Positions 1 to 7,839 of a stretch of DNA of 64,000 bases are shown piece after piece. Origin of the DNA: G965267335 sp965267335 (lineage in GTDB: Bacteria > Bacteroidota > Bacteroidia > Cytophagales > JAAEPT01). Location of the stretch: assembly GCA_965267335.1 (NCBI GenBank), contig OZ253953.1:496001-560000 (forward strand). The letters are read 5' to 3'. Position 1 is the stretch's first letter, and every line of letters starts with the position of its first letter. The notes under the pieces are model-generated. The model was not told the origin of the DNA, did no database searches, and saw nothing but the letters and a program-made list of their open reading frames with translations. A program made the translations under genes and the position numbers.

Positions 1-1
1 T

Positions 2-358
2 GCTAATCGGCTGGCAGAATATGGAGTGAAGGATAAAGCAATTGACGCTATTCTATCTGATCTAAAAAAGTCACTAAAGAAAGACATCAGATCTGGTTCT
101 AATAGAAAAATGCTCCAAGGCTTCACAATAGTTCTATTGTCGGCTTGTCTGGTGCTGATTTCTTCTGGCTATTGGTTTTACAGTAGAGTTGTAGGATTTA
201 TAGGTATTTTTATCATGATTTATGGTTTCGTAAAAATCGGGGGCGGATTAAAAATTTGGTTGGACATAGAAGACAGCAGCTTCTTCCGACAGTTCAAACC
301 AACTGATCGGGGCAAACCTATCAAACAGAAGAAATCACCCAATAAAAACCAAAACTAA
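2..358 (+). CDS. Partial membrane protein, 5' end outside window
   Basis: The frame stays open to the left edge, so this is probably the C-terminal part of a longer protein. A GTG at 26 could act as a start, but the codons before it (reading ANRLAEYGVK) continue the same helical, charged pattern. The visible part is a lysine-rich amphipathic stretch, two close hydrophobic segments (around residues 32-52 and 55-72 counted from the GTG) that look like a membrane hairpin, and a basic tail. The next gene starts 13 bases downstream. I do not recognise the family and assign no function. Confidence 0.6.
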   Translation, partial: ANRLAEYGVKDKAIDAILSDLKKSLKKDIRSGSNRKMLQGFTIVLLSACLVLISSGYWFYSRVVGFIGIFIMIYGFVKIGGGLKIWLDIEDSSFFRQFKPTDRGKPIKQKKSPNKNQN

Positions 359-371
359 GCGTTAGCGAAAA

Positions 372-1733
372 GTGCGTACAACAATAGGAATCATATTACT
401 TATCGCTGTTTTCTTTGGCTGTAAACCCAAAGATGAAATTATTACATCTAGCCCTGACAAAACACTACGCTTTTCTGAAGATACTGTGACCTTTGACACC
501 TTATTATCTTCCGTAGGAAGTGTGACCAAAAGGTTTTATGTCTACAACGATGATAAAAATGCTATTGAGATCAGTAAAATAGAAATTGCTGATTTGACCA
601 CACCTTACTCCATTACAATCAACGGTATTCAGCAAAATTCACATGACAATGTGTTGCTCCTGGGCGAAGATAGTATGCAGGTGCTGGTAGAAGTATTGAT
701 CGACCCTATGGATAATTCGCTTCCCTACCTGGTAAAGGACAGCGTGCGATTTACCACCAATGGAAATTTACAAGACGTAAAATTAGTGGCCTACGGCCAG
801 GATGCTCATTTTCTTTCGGATTCTATATTAGCTTGTTCGGCAACCTGGACCAATGGAAAGCCTTATGTGATTGTTGATTCAGCAACCGTTCCTGCCGGTT
901 GCACACTGACCATTAATAAAGGTGCACGCGTACTTTTTAACTATCAGGCTAAACTGATTGTTGATGGAACCCTGATTGTCAATGGCGACTATGATAGCAC
1001 TGTAACGTTTTGTAATGAAAACGACCTTTCACCAGAGCCCGAACAAGCTTTGGGATATTGGGAAGGAATCGTTTTTACAGGATCGAGTACGGGAAATCAA
1101 ATTTCAGGCTCAATCATCAAGAATGCCCAAACCGGTTTATATCTTTCCAGTGGCAATACAGTTGATTCTATTGCCGAATTGACACTCAACAACGTGATTA
1201 TTCAGGATATGTCGCGGAAAGGGGTCCAGGCATATGGCGCGGATGTCTTTTTGGAAAATACTGTGATCACAAATTGTATTGACAACCTGTTTGTTGGGGC
1301 GGGTGGAGGAAATTATGTTTTCACCCACAGCTCATTAGCCAATTATAGTTTTGATTTTTTTCGAAACGGTTCAGCTCTTGAGTTTAATGATAGCGATGAT
1401 GAAAATGGGTTTACGGTGACTAACTCCTTGGAACTGGCTTTTTACAATTCCGTGGTTCATGGCAGTTTTGATGAGGAAATAGAAGTTTCTGGCTCAAGTT
1501 CAACTTACAGTACTAACTGTATATTTAAAACGGACAATTCTGTCTTCAACGGAAATGGAAATCAAATTGATGTTGACCCAGAATTTGCTGATGCTTCAGC
1601 AAAAAACTTACGGCCAGATACTCTTTCTCCATTAATTGACAACGGGAATGTAGGATTCGGAAATGCGCAGGATTTAGACGGAAACAGCAGAGATGCTCTT
1701 CCGGATGTGGGTGCTTATGAGTATGTGCCTTAG
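372..1733 (+). CDS. Right-handed beta-helix-type lipoprotein
   Basis: A 453-residue exported protein starting at GTG 372. Its N-terminus is a lipoprotein signal peptide with a Cys near residue 17 (FFGC), so it should be anchored in an outer or inner membrane leaflet. The first third resembles an Ig-like beta domain. The middle (about 165-400) has short repeating strands with phrases such as GTLIVNGD and LTLNNVII, typical of parallel beta-helix proteins. The C-terminus (LSPLIDNG, then DVGAYEY) is the ending usually seen in choice-of-anchor Q / beta-helix proteins of Bacteroidota. A surface or polysaccharide-binding role is inference. Confidence 0.7.
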   Translation: MRTTIGIILLIAVFFGCKPKDEIITSSPDKTLRFSEDTVTFDTLLSSVGSVTKRFYVYNDDKNAIEISKIEIADLTTPYSITINGIQQNSHDNVLLLGEDSMQVLVEVLIDPMDNSLPYLVKDSVRFTTNGNLQDVKLVAYGQDAHFLSDSILACSATWTNGKPYVIVDSATVPAGCTLTINKGARVLFNYQAKLIVDGTLIVNGDYDSTVTFCNENDLSPEPEQALGYWEGIVFTGSSTGNQISGSIIKNAQTGLYLSSGNTVDSIAELTLNNVIIQDMSRKGVQAYGADVFLENTVITNCIDNLFVGAGGGNYVFTHSSLANYSFDFFRNGSALEFNDSDDENGFTVTNSLELAFYNSVVHGSFDEEIEVSGSSSTYSTNCIFKTDNSVFNGNGNQIDVDPEFADASAKNLRPDTLSPLIDNGNVGFGNAQDLDGNSRDALPDVGAYEYVP

Positions 1734-1736
1734 TGT

Positions 1737-1958
1737 TTAATTCAGTTCTTTGAGTCTTCTTCTCAAATCAAGGCATTTTTCATACTCCTCTGTAGATTCA
1801 TAATGACCAAGAAGCTTGGTAAGAAACTCCTTATCCTCACAGTACGGGCAATCCTCTAAACACCCTTCCTGGCTGAGTACTATATAAAGATAGAACTCAA
1901 ACGGATCATGATGATCTTCTACTGAAGCTTTAAGTTTATCGATGTTGATTCTGGACAT
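1737..1958 (-). CDS. Small conserved-looking protein with Cys motif
   Basis: A 73-residue soluble, highly charged protein starting at ATG 1958. It carries a Cys cluster (CLEDCPYC, about residues 33-40) followed by a Cys-containing helical C-terminus. The Cys spacing could bind a metal or form a disulfide, but the family is not recognised. It converges with the beta-helix lipoprotein, whose stop is four bases away. The start is supported by the end of hydrophilic coding sequence; upstream lies a pair of short direct repeats. Small size keeps confidence moderate. Confidence 0.55.
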   Translation of the reverse strand: MSRINIDKLKASVEDHHDPFEFYLYIVLSQEGCLEDCPYCEDKEFLTKLLGHYESTEEYEKCLDLRRRLKELN

Positions 1959-2077
1959 ATACTAAAGTTCGTCAATCTCGATGAGTATTGGTGCATCATT
2001 CGATTAAGTACACGTAATTTTAGATTAACGAAACCTTAATACAGACAAGAGGCGAAAATTTTAGACGAAACCTTACG

Positions 2078-2659
2078 TCATTCTTTCACCCAAGTCACTT
2101 TTTCTGATAAGTCAGTACGTCTTCCAGCAGGCTTTTGTATATCTACCACCCCAATAAAGAAGAAACCCAATAACTTATCCGCAGGACTCAAATCAAAAAA
2201 TTCTTTGGCCTCTTCCATATAAGTAACACCACCACTTCCCCAATAACATCCTAACCCCAATGCGTTGGCTGTCAAGTACATATTTTGTACTCCACAAGCT
2301 ACTGAAGCAATCTCCTCTTCTACCGGGACCATTTCATTGCGAGTCATGCCAATAGCAATCACATGAGAGGCTTTCAGTGGTTTGTCCTTTAATCCCTGAT
2401 ACTTTGATTCGACATACTTTTCAGGTGATGTAACTTTTTTGTACAATTCCGATTGAAAATCGGCCAACTTTTGGAGACCTGTCCCAGTGAAAACTTTGAA
2501 TTTCCAGGGTTCGGTCAACTTATGGGTTGGGGCCCAACGTGCGTTCTCTAAAATCATTTCAATTTTAGCATCCTCAACTTTTTCACCTGTATACTGGGCT
2601 GGGTAAAGGGATCTCCTGTTTCTGATGAGGTGATTGATTTGATCAATGTCGTAATCCAT
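2078..2659 (-). CDS. Nitroreductase family protein
   Basis: A 193-residue FMN-dependent nitroreductase-fold enzyme, close to the family's usual length. The N-terminus carries the FMN phosphate-binding signature (RNRRSLYPAQY, about 13-23). A helix-rich ENARWAPTHKLTEPWKF segment and a C-terminal LGCYWGSGG flavin-contact region follow. Such enzymes use NAD(P)H to reduce nitroaromatics, quinones or related substrates in the cytoplasm; the physiological substrate cannot be read from sequence. It resembles the single-domain YdjA-like branch. It stands alone, 28 bases from the YceI gene on the same strand. Confidence 0.85.
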   Translation of the reverse strand: MDYDIDQINHLIRNRRSLYPAQYTGEKVEDAKIEMILENARWAPTHKLTEPWKFKVFTGTGLQKLADFQSELYKKVTSPEKYVESKYQGLKDKPLKASHVIAIGMTRNEMVPVEEEIASVACGVQNMYLTANALGLGCYWGSGGVTYMEEAKEFFDLSPADKLLGFFFIGVVDIQKPAGRRTDLSEKVTWVKE

Positions 2660-2686
2660 AATTCTAAGATAGGGGTAAGAAATTTT

Positions 2687-3232
2687 TTATGGAAGCTCTA
2701 ATTCATAAAGCACCTCAACACTATCCCGCAGTCCATAGTATTTCTTATCAACTTCACCTACTAGAAAGTCTTTTCGGTTGACCCAAGTGCTTCCCTTAAT
2801 CTTATAAGGTTTTTTGGAGGTAAGCTCAAATGGACAGATTATATTTTGCTCTACCCCTCTAATGGTCACCGTGCCTTGACCTTCATATTGTCTCTTAGAA
2901 ATTTTACGAACACTCTGGATGCTCACTCGAGTAACCGGAAAGCTGTCTACATAAAAAAACTCTTCCTTTTGTAGATGACGGGTAAGTTTCTTGTTCTTCT
3001 CGACTACTGAAGACATATAAATCTCCAACTCCATTTGCAGATCTGTCAACTTCTTGAAATCATTTATCCTGACAATCTTCCAGTGGTTAATAACAGCATC
3101 TACTTTTATGATTTGGTTCTTTGTTCGGAATTGAATTTTACCCGGAGAAGGTACAGTAAAGTGAGTAAAAACAAAGAGACAGCCAAAGATGACTGCCCCT
3201 GTCTTGAGTACATTTATTAACTTAGTATACAT
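2687..3232 (-). CDS. YceI family protein (second of tandem pair)
   Basis: A YceI-like beta-barrel protein of about 181 residues. YceI proteins form a lipocalin-like barrel holding an isoprenoid or other amphiphile in the periplasm. The start is taken as ATG 3232; a TTG just before it touches the stop of the upstream gene. A hydrophobic segment at residues 5-27 is a signal peptide or anchor. The barrel carries the family pattern (FxTKNQIIKVDA, then TVTIRGVEQ and a C-terminal VEVLYELELP). It lies three bases after another YceI gene, so the two are probably co-transcribed duplicates with divergent ligands. Confidence 0.8.
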   Translation of the reverse strand: MYTKLINVLKTGAVIFGCLFVFTHFTVPSPGKIQFRTKNQIIKVDAVINHWKIVRINDFKKLTDLQMELEIYMSSVVEKNKKLTRHLQKEEFFYVDSFPVTRVSIQSVRKISKRQYEGQGTVTIRGVEQNIICPFELTSKKPYKIKGSTWVNRKDFLVGEVDKKYYGLRDSVEVLYELELP

Positions 3233-3235
3233 CAA

Positions 3236-3787
3236 TTAATTCAAGGTTGCTTCAAAGGTAATGGTTACTTCCGGAATTAATCCATAGTGACCATCAGGTT
3301 CTCCTATGTTATGATTATTTCTATTCAAAACACCCTGACCTTTCACCTTCAAAGGAGATTTGCTCACAACTTCAAAGCTAAGGTCAATGTCCTTTTGAAT
3401 GCCTTTTAAGTCTATTGTAGCTGTGGTTAAATATTTCCCTTCACCATCACTCTTAGCTCCGTCTATGGTAATTGTCGCCTTTGGGAATTTCTCAACGAAC
3501 AAAAAGTCTTCCGCCTTTAGGTGATTGTTTAGTTTTGCATTCTCAACTTTTATGCTGGAAGTCTCAACTTCGATTGTTGCCTTAACAGTTTCAATCTTGT
3601 CCCCTTCAATTGAAAAATCTTTTACCTGCCACGATTCAAATGTACCGGTGGCCGAATGCATATCATTCTTTGTTTCGAAATTGATAAAGCCTGGGCTCTT
3701 AGCCTTTGGTTTAAATGCTGACAATCCCAAAGCCCCGACTACCACGAATGTCATTAGCAGCCTTAGAGTTAATTTTTTGTTTTCCAT
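3236..3787 (-). CDS. YceI family protein (first of tandem pair)
   Basis: A YceI-family protein of 183 residues from the ATG at 3787. A longer reading from TTG 3868 would add 27 residues before a clear signal peptide, so the internal ATG is preferred. After the signal peptide (LRLLMTFVVVGALGLSAF) come typical strands: INFETKNDMHSATGTFESW, a FLFVEKFPKATITIDG strand pair and an LKGIQKDIDLSFEV segment. Expected to be periplasmic and to bind a polyisoprenoid-like ligand. It is divergent from dacB; the shared upstream region holds an imperfect 10-bp inverted repeat at 3860-3886. Confidence 0.85.
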   Translation of the reverse strand: MENKKLTLRLLMTFVVVGALGLSAFKPKAKSPGFINFETKNDMHSATGTFESWQVKDFSIEGDKIETVKATIEVETSSIKVENAKLNNHLKAEDFLFVEKFPKATITIDGAKSDGEGKYLTTATIDLKGIQKDIDLSFEVVSKSPLKVKGQGVLNRNNHNIGEPDGHYGLIPEVTITFEATLN

Positions 3788-3859
3788 GTTCTTAGATTTA
3801 TGATTTAAGTAACGGCAATAACGATGCCAGATTATAAAGTTGAAAATGGTCTGACTTTT

Positions 3860-3886
3860 GTCTATCAATCAATTAAATTGACAGAC
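3860..3886. promoter_or_regulatory. Inverted repeat between yceI and dacB
   Basis: Two 10-base arms (gtctatcaat and attgacagac, 9 of 10 complementary) flank a 7-base AT-rich spacer. It lies between the divergent starts at 3787 and 3923 and is not followed by a T-run, so an operator is more likely than a terminator. No regulator is identified. Confidence 0.3.
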
Positions 3887-3922
3887 TATTAACAGATCAC
3901 ATTACGCAAAGGTTCTTCCACC

Positions 3923-5386
3923 ATGAAAAAAATACTAGTAGCTTCATTTTTATCCATCTCAACTTTTTTAGGTGCCCAAAGTGTTGATGCTGTAAAGACG
4001 GCACTCAACAGCTTAGGGAGCGATGCATCCATGAAACACGCTTCCATAGGGTTTATTGCTATAGATGCTGCAACCGGAAAAACGCTTGTTAGCAAGAACC
4101 CGGATTTGTCACTTACCCCGGCATCCACGATGAAGCTCGTAACTACGGCCACAGCTATGGAGCTATTCGGACCCAAACACCGATTCAAAACCACCATAGA
4201 ATATCATGGAACTATTGACAAGGAAAAGAAAATATTGAGCGGAGATATCTACATTACTGGTGGTGGTGATCCTACATTGGGGTCAACACATTTTAAAAGC
4301 AGTTACGGAGATTTTATCAATGAGTGGGTATTCGCGATCAAGCAATTGGGTATAGACTCTATCAATGGAAGAATTATCGGTGATGGGAGTTATTTTAATG
4401 ATAACACCATACCAGGTTCGTGGATTTGGTCTGATATAGGAAACTATTATGGAAGTGGGCCTTGGGGTTTGAGTATTATGGATAACACCTACGAACTCAA
4501 CCTGAAGAGCGGCCCCAATGATGGTGATCCTACGGAAGTAATCAGCACCGAACCTGAAATGAAGGATATCATTTTCGACAATCAAATCAAAGCTTCTAAT
4601 GTGAATCGTGACAATGGATATATCTATGGGGCTCCTTATTCCAACCACAGAATATTGGGAGGCACTATACCGAAAAATAGGAGCAAGTTTACAATCAAAG
4701 GATCAATTCCAAACCCACCATTATTTGCTGCACAATTACTTAATGAAAAGCTAATAGCCTCAGGCTTAAAAGTGAGCAAAGCGCCCACCTGTATCTATGA
4801 TATGAAATCAGATGATGCAGTGACCAAAATTTCCAAAACAACAATTTTCACAACCAACTCACCTATGCTAAAGGATATCATCAAAAGGACCAACATGAAA
4901 AGCGTCAACCTTTATGCAGAGCATTTATTGATCCACGCTGGTCTTAAGCTTGGTTCCAATGATGATACGGAAAGTGCCTCTGAATTCATTGACAATTTCT
5001 GGAGGAATAAGGGTATTAATGTTGGGGGAATGTTCATTAATGACGGTAGCGGTCTTTCCAGAAAAGATGCCGTAACAGTAAGGCAACTTGCCAAAATTGC
5101 TTTATACATGAATAAGAAAAGTGCTTACAAAACCGAGTTCTGCGCCAGTCTTCCAGTAGCAGGCAAATCGGGTACCCTGAGCTCTATGTGTCGATCTGGA
5201 TCCGGGAACGGAAGAGTACACGCCAAAAGTGGCTCGATGTCCAGGGTAAAAAGCTATGCTGGCTACATCGATACCCAAAGCGGAAAGACCATTGGCTTTG
5301 CAGTGATTCTGAACAATTACACCGGATCCAATTCGGCTGCCCGAAGAAAGATTGAGACCATACTCAATGCGATTGCCGCGATGTGA
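3923..5386 (+). CDS. dacB: D-alanyl-D-alanine carboxypeptidase/endopeptidase PBP4 (S13)
   Basis: A 487-residue periplasmic low-molecular-weight penicillin-binding protein of peptidase family S13. The signal peptide covers about the first 19 residues (ending FLGAQS). All three active-site motifs are visible: STMK at 68-71 with the nucleophilic Ser, SVN at about 327-329, and KSG at about 435-437 in VHAKSGSMS. A further GKSGTLS turn precedes it. The protein trims or cross-link-cleaves peptidoglycan stem peptides. Length and motif order match DacB. It is monocistronic, divergent from the yceI pair and followed by a 390-base gap. Confidence 0.92.
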   Translation: MKKILVASFLSISTFLGAQSVDAVKTALNSLGSDASMKHASIGFIAIDAATGKTLVSKNPDLSLTPASTMKLVTTATAMELFGPKHRFKTTIEYHGTIDKEKKILSGDIYITGGGDPTLGSTHFKSSYGDFINEWVFAIKQLGIDSINGRIIGDGSYFNDNTIPGSWIWSDIGNYYGSGPWGLSIMDNTYELNLKSGPNDGDPTEVISTEPEMKDIIFDNQIKASNVNRDNGYIYGAPYSNHRILGGTIPKNRSKFTIKGSIPNPPLFAAQLLNEKLIASGLKVSKAPTCIYDMKSDDAVTKISKTTIFTTNSPMLKDIIKRTNMKSVNLYAEHLLIHAGLKLGSNDDTESASEFIDNFWRNKGINVGGMFINDGSGLSRKDAVTVRQLAKIALYMNKKSAYKTEFCASLPVAGKSGTLSSMCRSGSGNGRVHAKSGSMSRVKSYAGYIDTQSGKTIGFAVILNNYTGSNSAARRKIETILNAIAAM

Positions 5387-5776
5387 TGTTAATCCGATCG
5401 CTTCACAGTTTGATCATCATTTGATTTTCGAAAAAAGAACGACTCTGAAACCAAAAGTTGCGATTATGATGATTCTGCACAGCCGTACCAGAAATCTAAC
5501 AAACAGTAACTGTGTTTCTCAAGTCCTAAGTGACAGTCAGATTCAAAAAAGTGGCAAGTATCTCAGAGGACCTTGCAGGATCAAAGATTTTTACGGTTCG
5601 TTTTTTCATCAATTGGAAAAAATGAACAAAATGTCCAATGAGATTAAACTAACCACAAAGAATAAAAGATTGCCGCAAACTTCGCTGGGGTTAATCCCTT
5701 CTATTATTCTACCAAAAAACTTTTCGTCTCTTGTATTGTTCTTAATTTTGTTTTTAAATCTTAAACAGAGCGAAAA
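5387..5776. other. Intergenic region dacB-mscS
   Basis: A 390-base gap without a convincing gene. A frame runs through it (5352-5780), but its translation is low in complexity order, overlaps the end of dacB, and has no family resemblance. The only signal I see is a -7 type element just before mscS. Confidence 0.5.
5743..5750 (+). promoter_or_regulatory. Putative -7 promoter element for mscS
   Basis: The octamer taattttg fits the Bacteroidota TAnnTTTG -7 consensus and lies 26 bases before the mscS ATG. A good TTTG at -33 is not present; cttt sits at 19-base spacing, so support is partial. Confidence 0.35.
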
Positions 5777-6589
5777 ATGAATGACTTCGGAGCTTATGTA
5801 AAAGACTTGGTACTCAAGTATGGACCTACTGTAGCACTTGCCCTTGCTACACTTATTGTTGGATTCATTGTTATCGGTTTACTTAACCGCACGGTTAGAA
5901 AAATACTCGAGAAGCGTGACGTTGATCCTTCTCTCAAACCCTTCCTGTCGGGAATGTTCTCGATGATGATGAAAACCTTATTGATCGTTTCTGTGATCAG
6001 TATGCTTGGAGTGGAAGCTACTTCTTTCGTTGCTATACTTGGTGCTGCGGGCCTGGCCATAGGTATGGCATTAAGTGGAACACTTCAAAATTTTGCCGGT
6101 GGCGTAATGATTCTCTTGTTCAAACCTTACAAAGTAGGGGACTTCATCGAAGCACAGGGATATTCAGCGACAGTTAAGGAGATTCAGATTTTTAATACCA
6201 TACTGAAGACAGGTGATAATAAAATCATCATCATTGCAAACGGGAAAATGAGTAACTCATCGATAGTTAACTACAGCATGGAACCACAAAGGCGAGTTGA
6301 TATGGTCTTTGGAATCGGGTATGGTGACGACATAGATAAAGCCAAAGAAGTTATACTTCAGGTGATTCAAAGCAGCGAATATCCATTAAGCGACCCTTCT
6401 GCAGAACCGTTTTTAGTCGTATCAGCCCTTGCCGACAGCTCTGTTAACATTACGGTCAGGGTATGGACAGAGTCAGGCAATTACTGGCCTTTTTTCCACT
6501 ATATGCAGGAAAATGTCAAAAAGGAATTTGACAAGAACGGAATCAGCATTCCTTTCCCTCAAACAGATGTTCATATCCATCAGAATTAA
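5777..6589 (+). CDS. Small-conductance mechanosensitive channel, MscS family
   Basis: A 270-residue MscS-type channel that opens under membrane tension to release solutes during hypo-osmotic shock. Three hydrophobic helices are visible (about 16-36, 60-80 and 82-115). The third is the Gly/Ala-rich pore helix (LGAAGLAIGMALSGTLQNFA), followed by the FKPYKVGDFIE start of the cytoplasmic beta domain. The PFPQTDVHI end matches the MscS C-terminus. Length is close to E. coli MscS (286). The DUF3078 gene begins one base after its stop, so the two are co-transcribed. Confidence 0.92.
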   Translation: MNDFGAYVKDLVLKYGPTVALALATLIVGFIVIGLLNRTVRKILEKRDVDPSLKPFLSGMFSMMMKTLLIVSVISMLGVEATSFVAILGAAGLAIGMALSGTLQNFAGGVMILLFKPYKVGDFIEAQGYSATVKEIQIFNTILKTGDNKIIIIANGKMSNSSIVNYSMEPQRRVDMVFGIGYGDDIDKAKEVILQVIQSSEYPLSDPSAEPFLVVSALADSSVNITVRVWTESGNYWPFFHYMQENVKKEFDKNGISIPFPQTDVHIHQN

Positions 6590-6590
6590 A

Positions 6591-7493
6591 ATGAAAAAAA
6601 TAGTTTTTGCATTTTTGGTAGGTCTGGTTACCATTCCTGCCTTCTCACAAAGCGACAGCACCAAAGCAGATACCAGTTACTGGAAAAAGGGAGGAAGCTA
6701 TAACCTGGCTTTCACCAGAATCAACCTACAAAACTGGGCTGGTGGTGGACAAAGTTCGGTTTCGTTCTCCACGCTATTGAAGTTACATGCAGACTATAAC
6801 AAGAAAAAAGTCAGTTGGTCAAATCATCTAGATGTTGGCTATGGTATCGCCAGAGTAGGGTCTAAAAAAGCACTCTTCAAAAAAAGTGATGATCAGATTA
6901 TTCTGACTTCCAAGTTGACATATGGACTTAAAAAAATGGTTAGAGCGACAGGATTACTTGACTTCCGTTCACAGCTAGCAAATGGCTTTAAATACACTGC
7001 GGATACCACCGAAGAATCAGGTGAGCGGTCTACTCTTATTTCTCGATTCCTGGCTCCCGGTTATTTACTGACCAGTATTGGTGCGGAGTATAAGAGCAAG
7101 GTATTTTATGGTGTGCTCTCACCCCTTACGGGTAAAATGACCTTCGTCCTGGATGATGGTCTTGCAGCCGTAGGTTCCTTTGGAGTCGAACCGGGCAAAA
7201 ATATAAGAAGCCAGTTAGGTTCTATGGTCAAGTTGGGTTACAAAAAAGAGGTGATGAAAAATGTGGAGTTGAACACGAACTTGGTTCTTTTCTCCGGCTA
7301 TGATTCATTTGGTGATATAGATGTCAACTGGGACCTCACCCTACAGTTTAAGGTCAATGACTACCTAACCACTACATTTAGCACGTTAATCATTTATGAC
7401 GATGACATTGATGTAACTCGTAACGATGGCACCGTAGGACCCGGCACACAGTACAAGGATGTGTTGAACGTTGGGTTCTTGTATAAGTTTTAG
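6591..7493 (+). CDS. DUF3078 outer-membrane-type protein
   Basis: A 300-residue exported protein of the DUF3078 family, widespread in Bacteroidota. ATG 6591 is chosen because it starts directly after the mscS stop and opens a clean signal peptide (KKIVFAFLVGLVTIPAFSQ); the frame extends upstream only as a shadow of mscS. The mature part has the family opening (WKKGGSYNLAFTRINLQNWAGGG), alternating beta strands and a terminal VGFLYKF, the aromatic C-terminus of outer-membrane beta barrels. Function is unknown; an outer-membrane location is inferred. The stop codon abuts the inverted repeat at 7492. Confidence 0.85.
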   Translation: MKKIVFAFLVGLVTIPAFSQSDSTKADTSYWKKGGSYNLAFTRINLQNWAGGGQSSVSFSTLLKLHADYNKKKVSWSNHLDVGYGIARVGSKKALFKKSDDQIILTSKLTYGLKKMVRATGLLDFRSQLANGFKYTADTTEESGERSTLISRFLAPGYLLTSIGAEYKSKVFYGVLSPLTGKMTFVLDDGLAAVGSFGVEPGKNIRSQLGSMVKLGYKKEVMKNVELNTNLVLFSGYDSFGDIDVNWDLTLQFKVNDYLTTTFSTLIIYDDDIDVTRNDGTVGPGTQYKDVLNVGFLYKF

Positions 7494-7617
7494 AAATGTT
7501 ATAACCCTTAAAAGGTTTGTCATTTCGAGCGTAGGGAGAAATCTAACTAATATTAGCACTTAAAACAGATAGATCTCTCCTTGCAGTCGAGATGACAAAA
7601 CGGGTTATAACATTTCT
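7492..7617. repeat. 126-bp inverted repeat, REP/MITE-like
   Basis: The outer arms agaaatgttataaccc (7492-7507) and gggttataacatttct (7602-7617) are perfect 16-base complements. Inside them a second, imperfect pair follows: tttgtcatttcgagcgtagg near 7516-7535 against the complement of the stretch ending gagatgacaaaa near 7600. The whole segment can fold into one long hairpin with a short AT-rich loop. The gtcatttcgagc...gagaaatct wording resembles palindromic intergenic repeats common in Bacteroidota genomes. No transposase is nearby. It overlaps the stop codons of both flanking genes and may double as a bidirectional terminator. Confidence 0.8.
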
Positions 7618-7741
7618 AGTTCTGCCACCCAATCTTCTCCTTCTTAGCTCGTTTCGCATTTTGTCGACACTTCTTACTTGTACGCGTACATGAGGCACAA
7701 GCAATAGACACTACACATAATAGTATTAATAACTTCTTCAT
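7616..7741 (-). CDS. 41-residue lipoprotein-like peptide
   Basis: This reading frame from ATG 7741 to TAG 7616 encodes a 41-residue product. It has a basic start (MKKLL), a hydrophobic core, a lipobox-like SIAC/CASC region (Cys 9, 15 and 18) and a short basic tail ending KIGWQN. That is the layout of very small secreted or lipid-anchored peptides found in Cytophagales, although I recognise no named family. The upstream leader holds an aggag/ctcct hairpin (7759-7773). The stop lies inside the arm of the 126-bp repeat. Confidence 0.55.
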   Translation of the reverse strand: MKKLLILLCVVSIACASCTRTSKKCRQNAKRAKKEKIGWQN

Positions 7742-7839
7742 AACTACTGGTTTACCAGGAGCCGGACTCCTACAATAAAATTGGTTCTAAGGTTTAGGTG
7801 TATCCTGTAAAGATACGAAAAGTAACCTCAGTATGTTAT

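Noticed and set aside
5352..5780. 142-residue frame between dacB and mscS
   Set aside because: It overlaps the dacB end and mscS start, has no signal or domain pattern, and its composition is unlike neighbouring genes. It is treated as chance.
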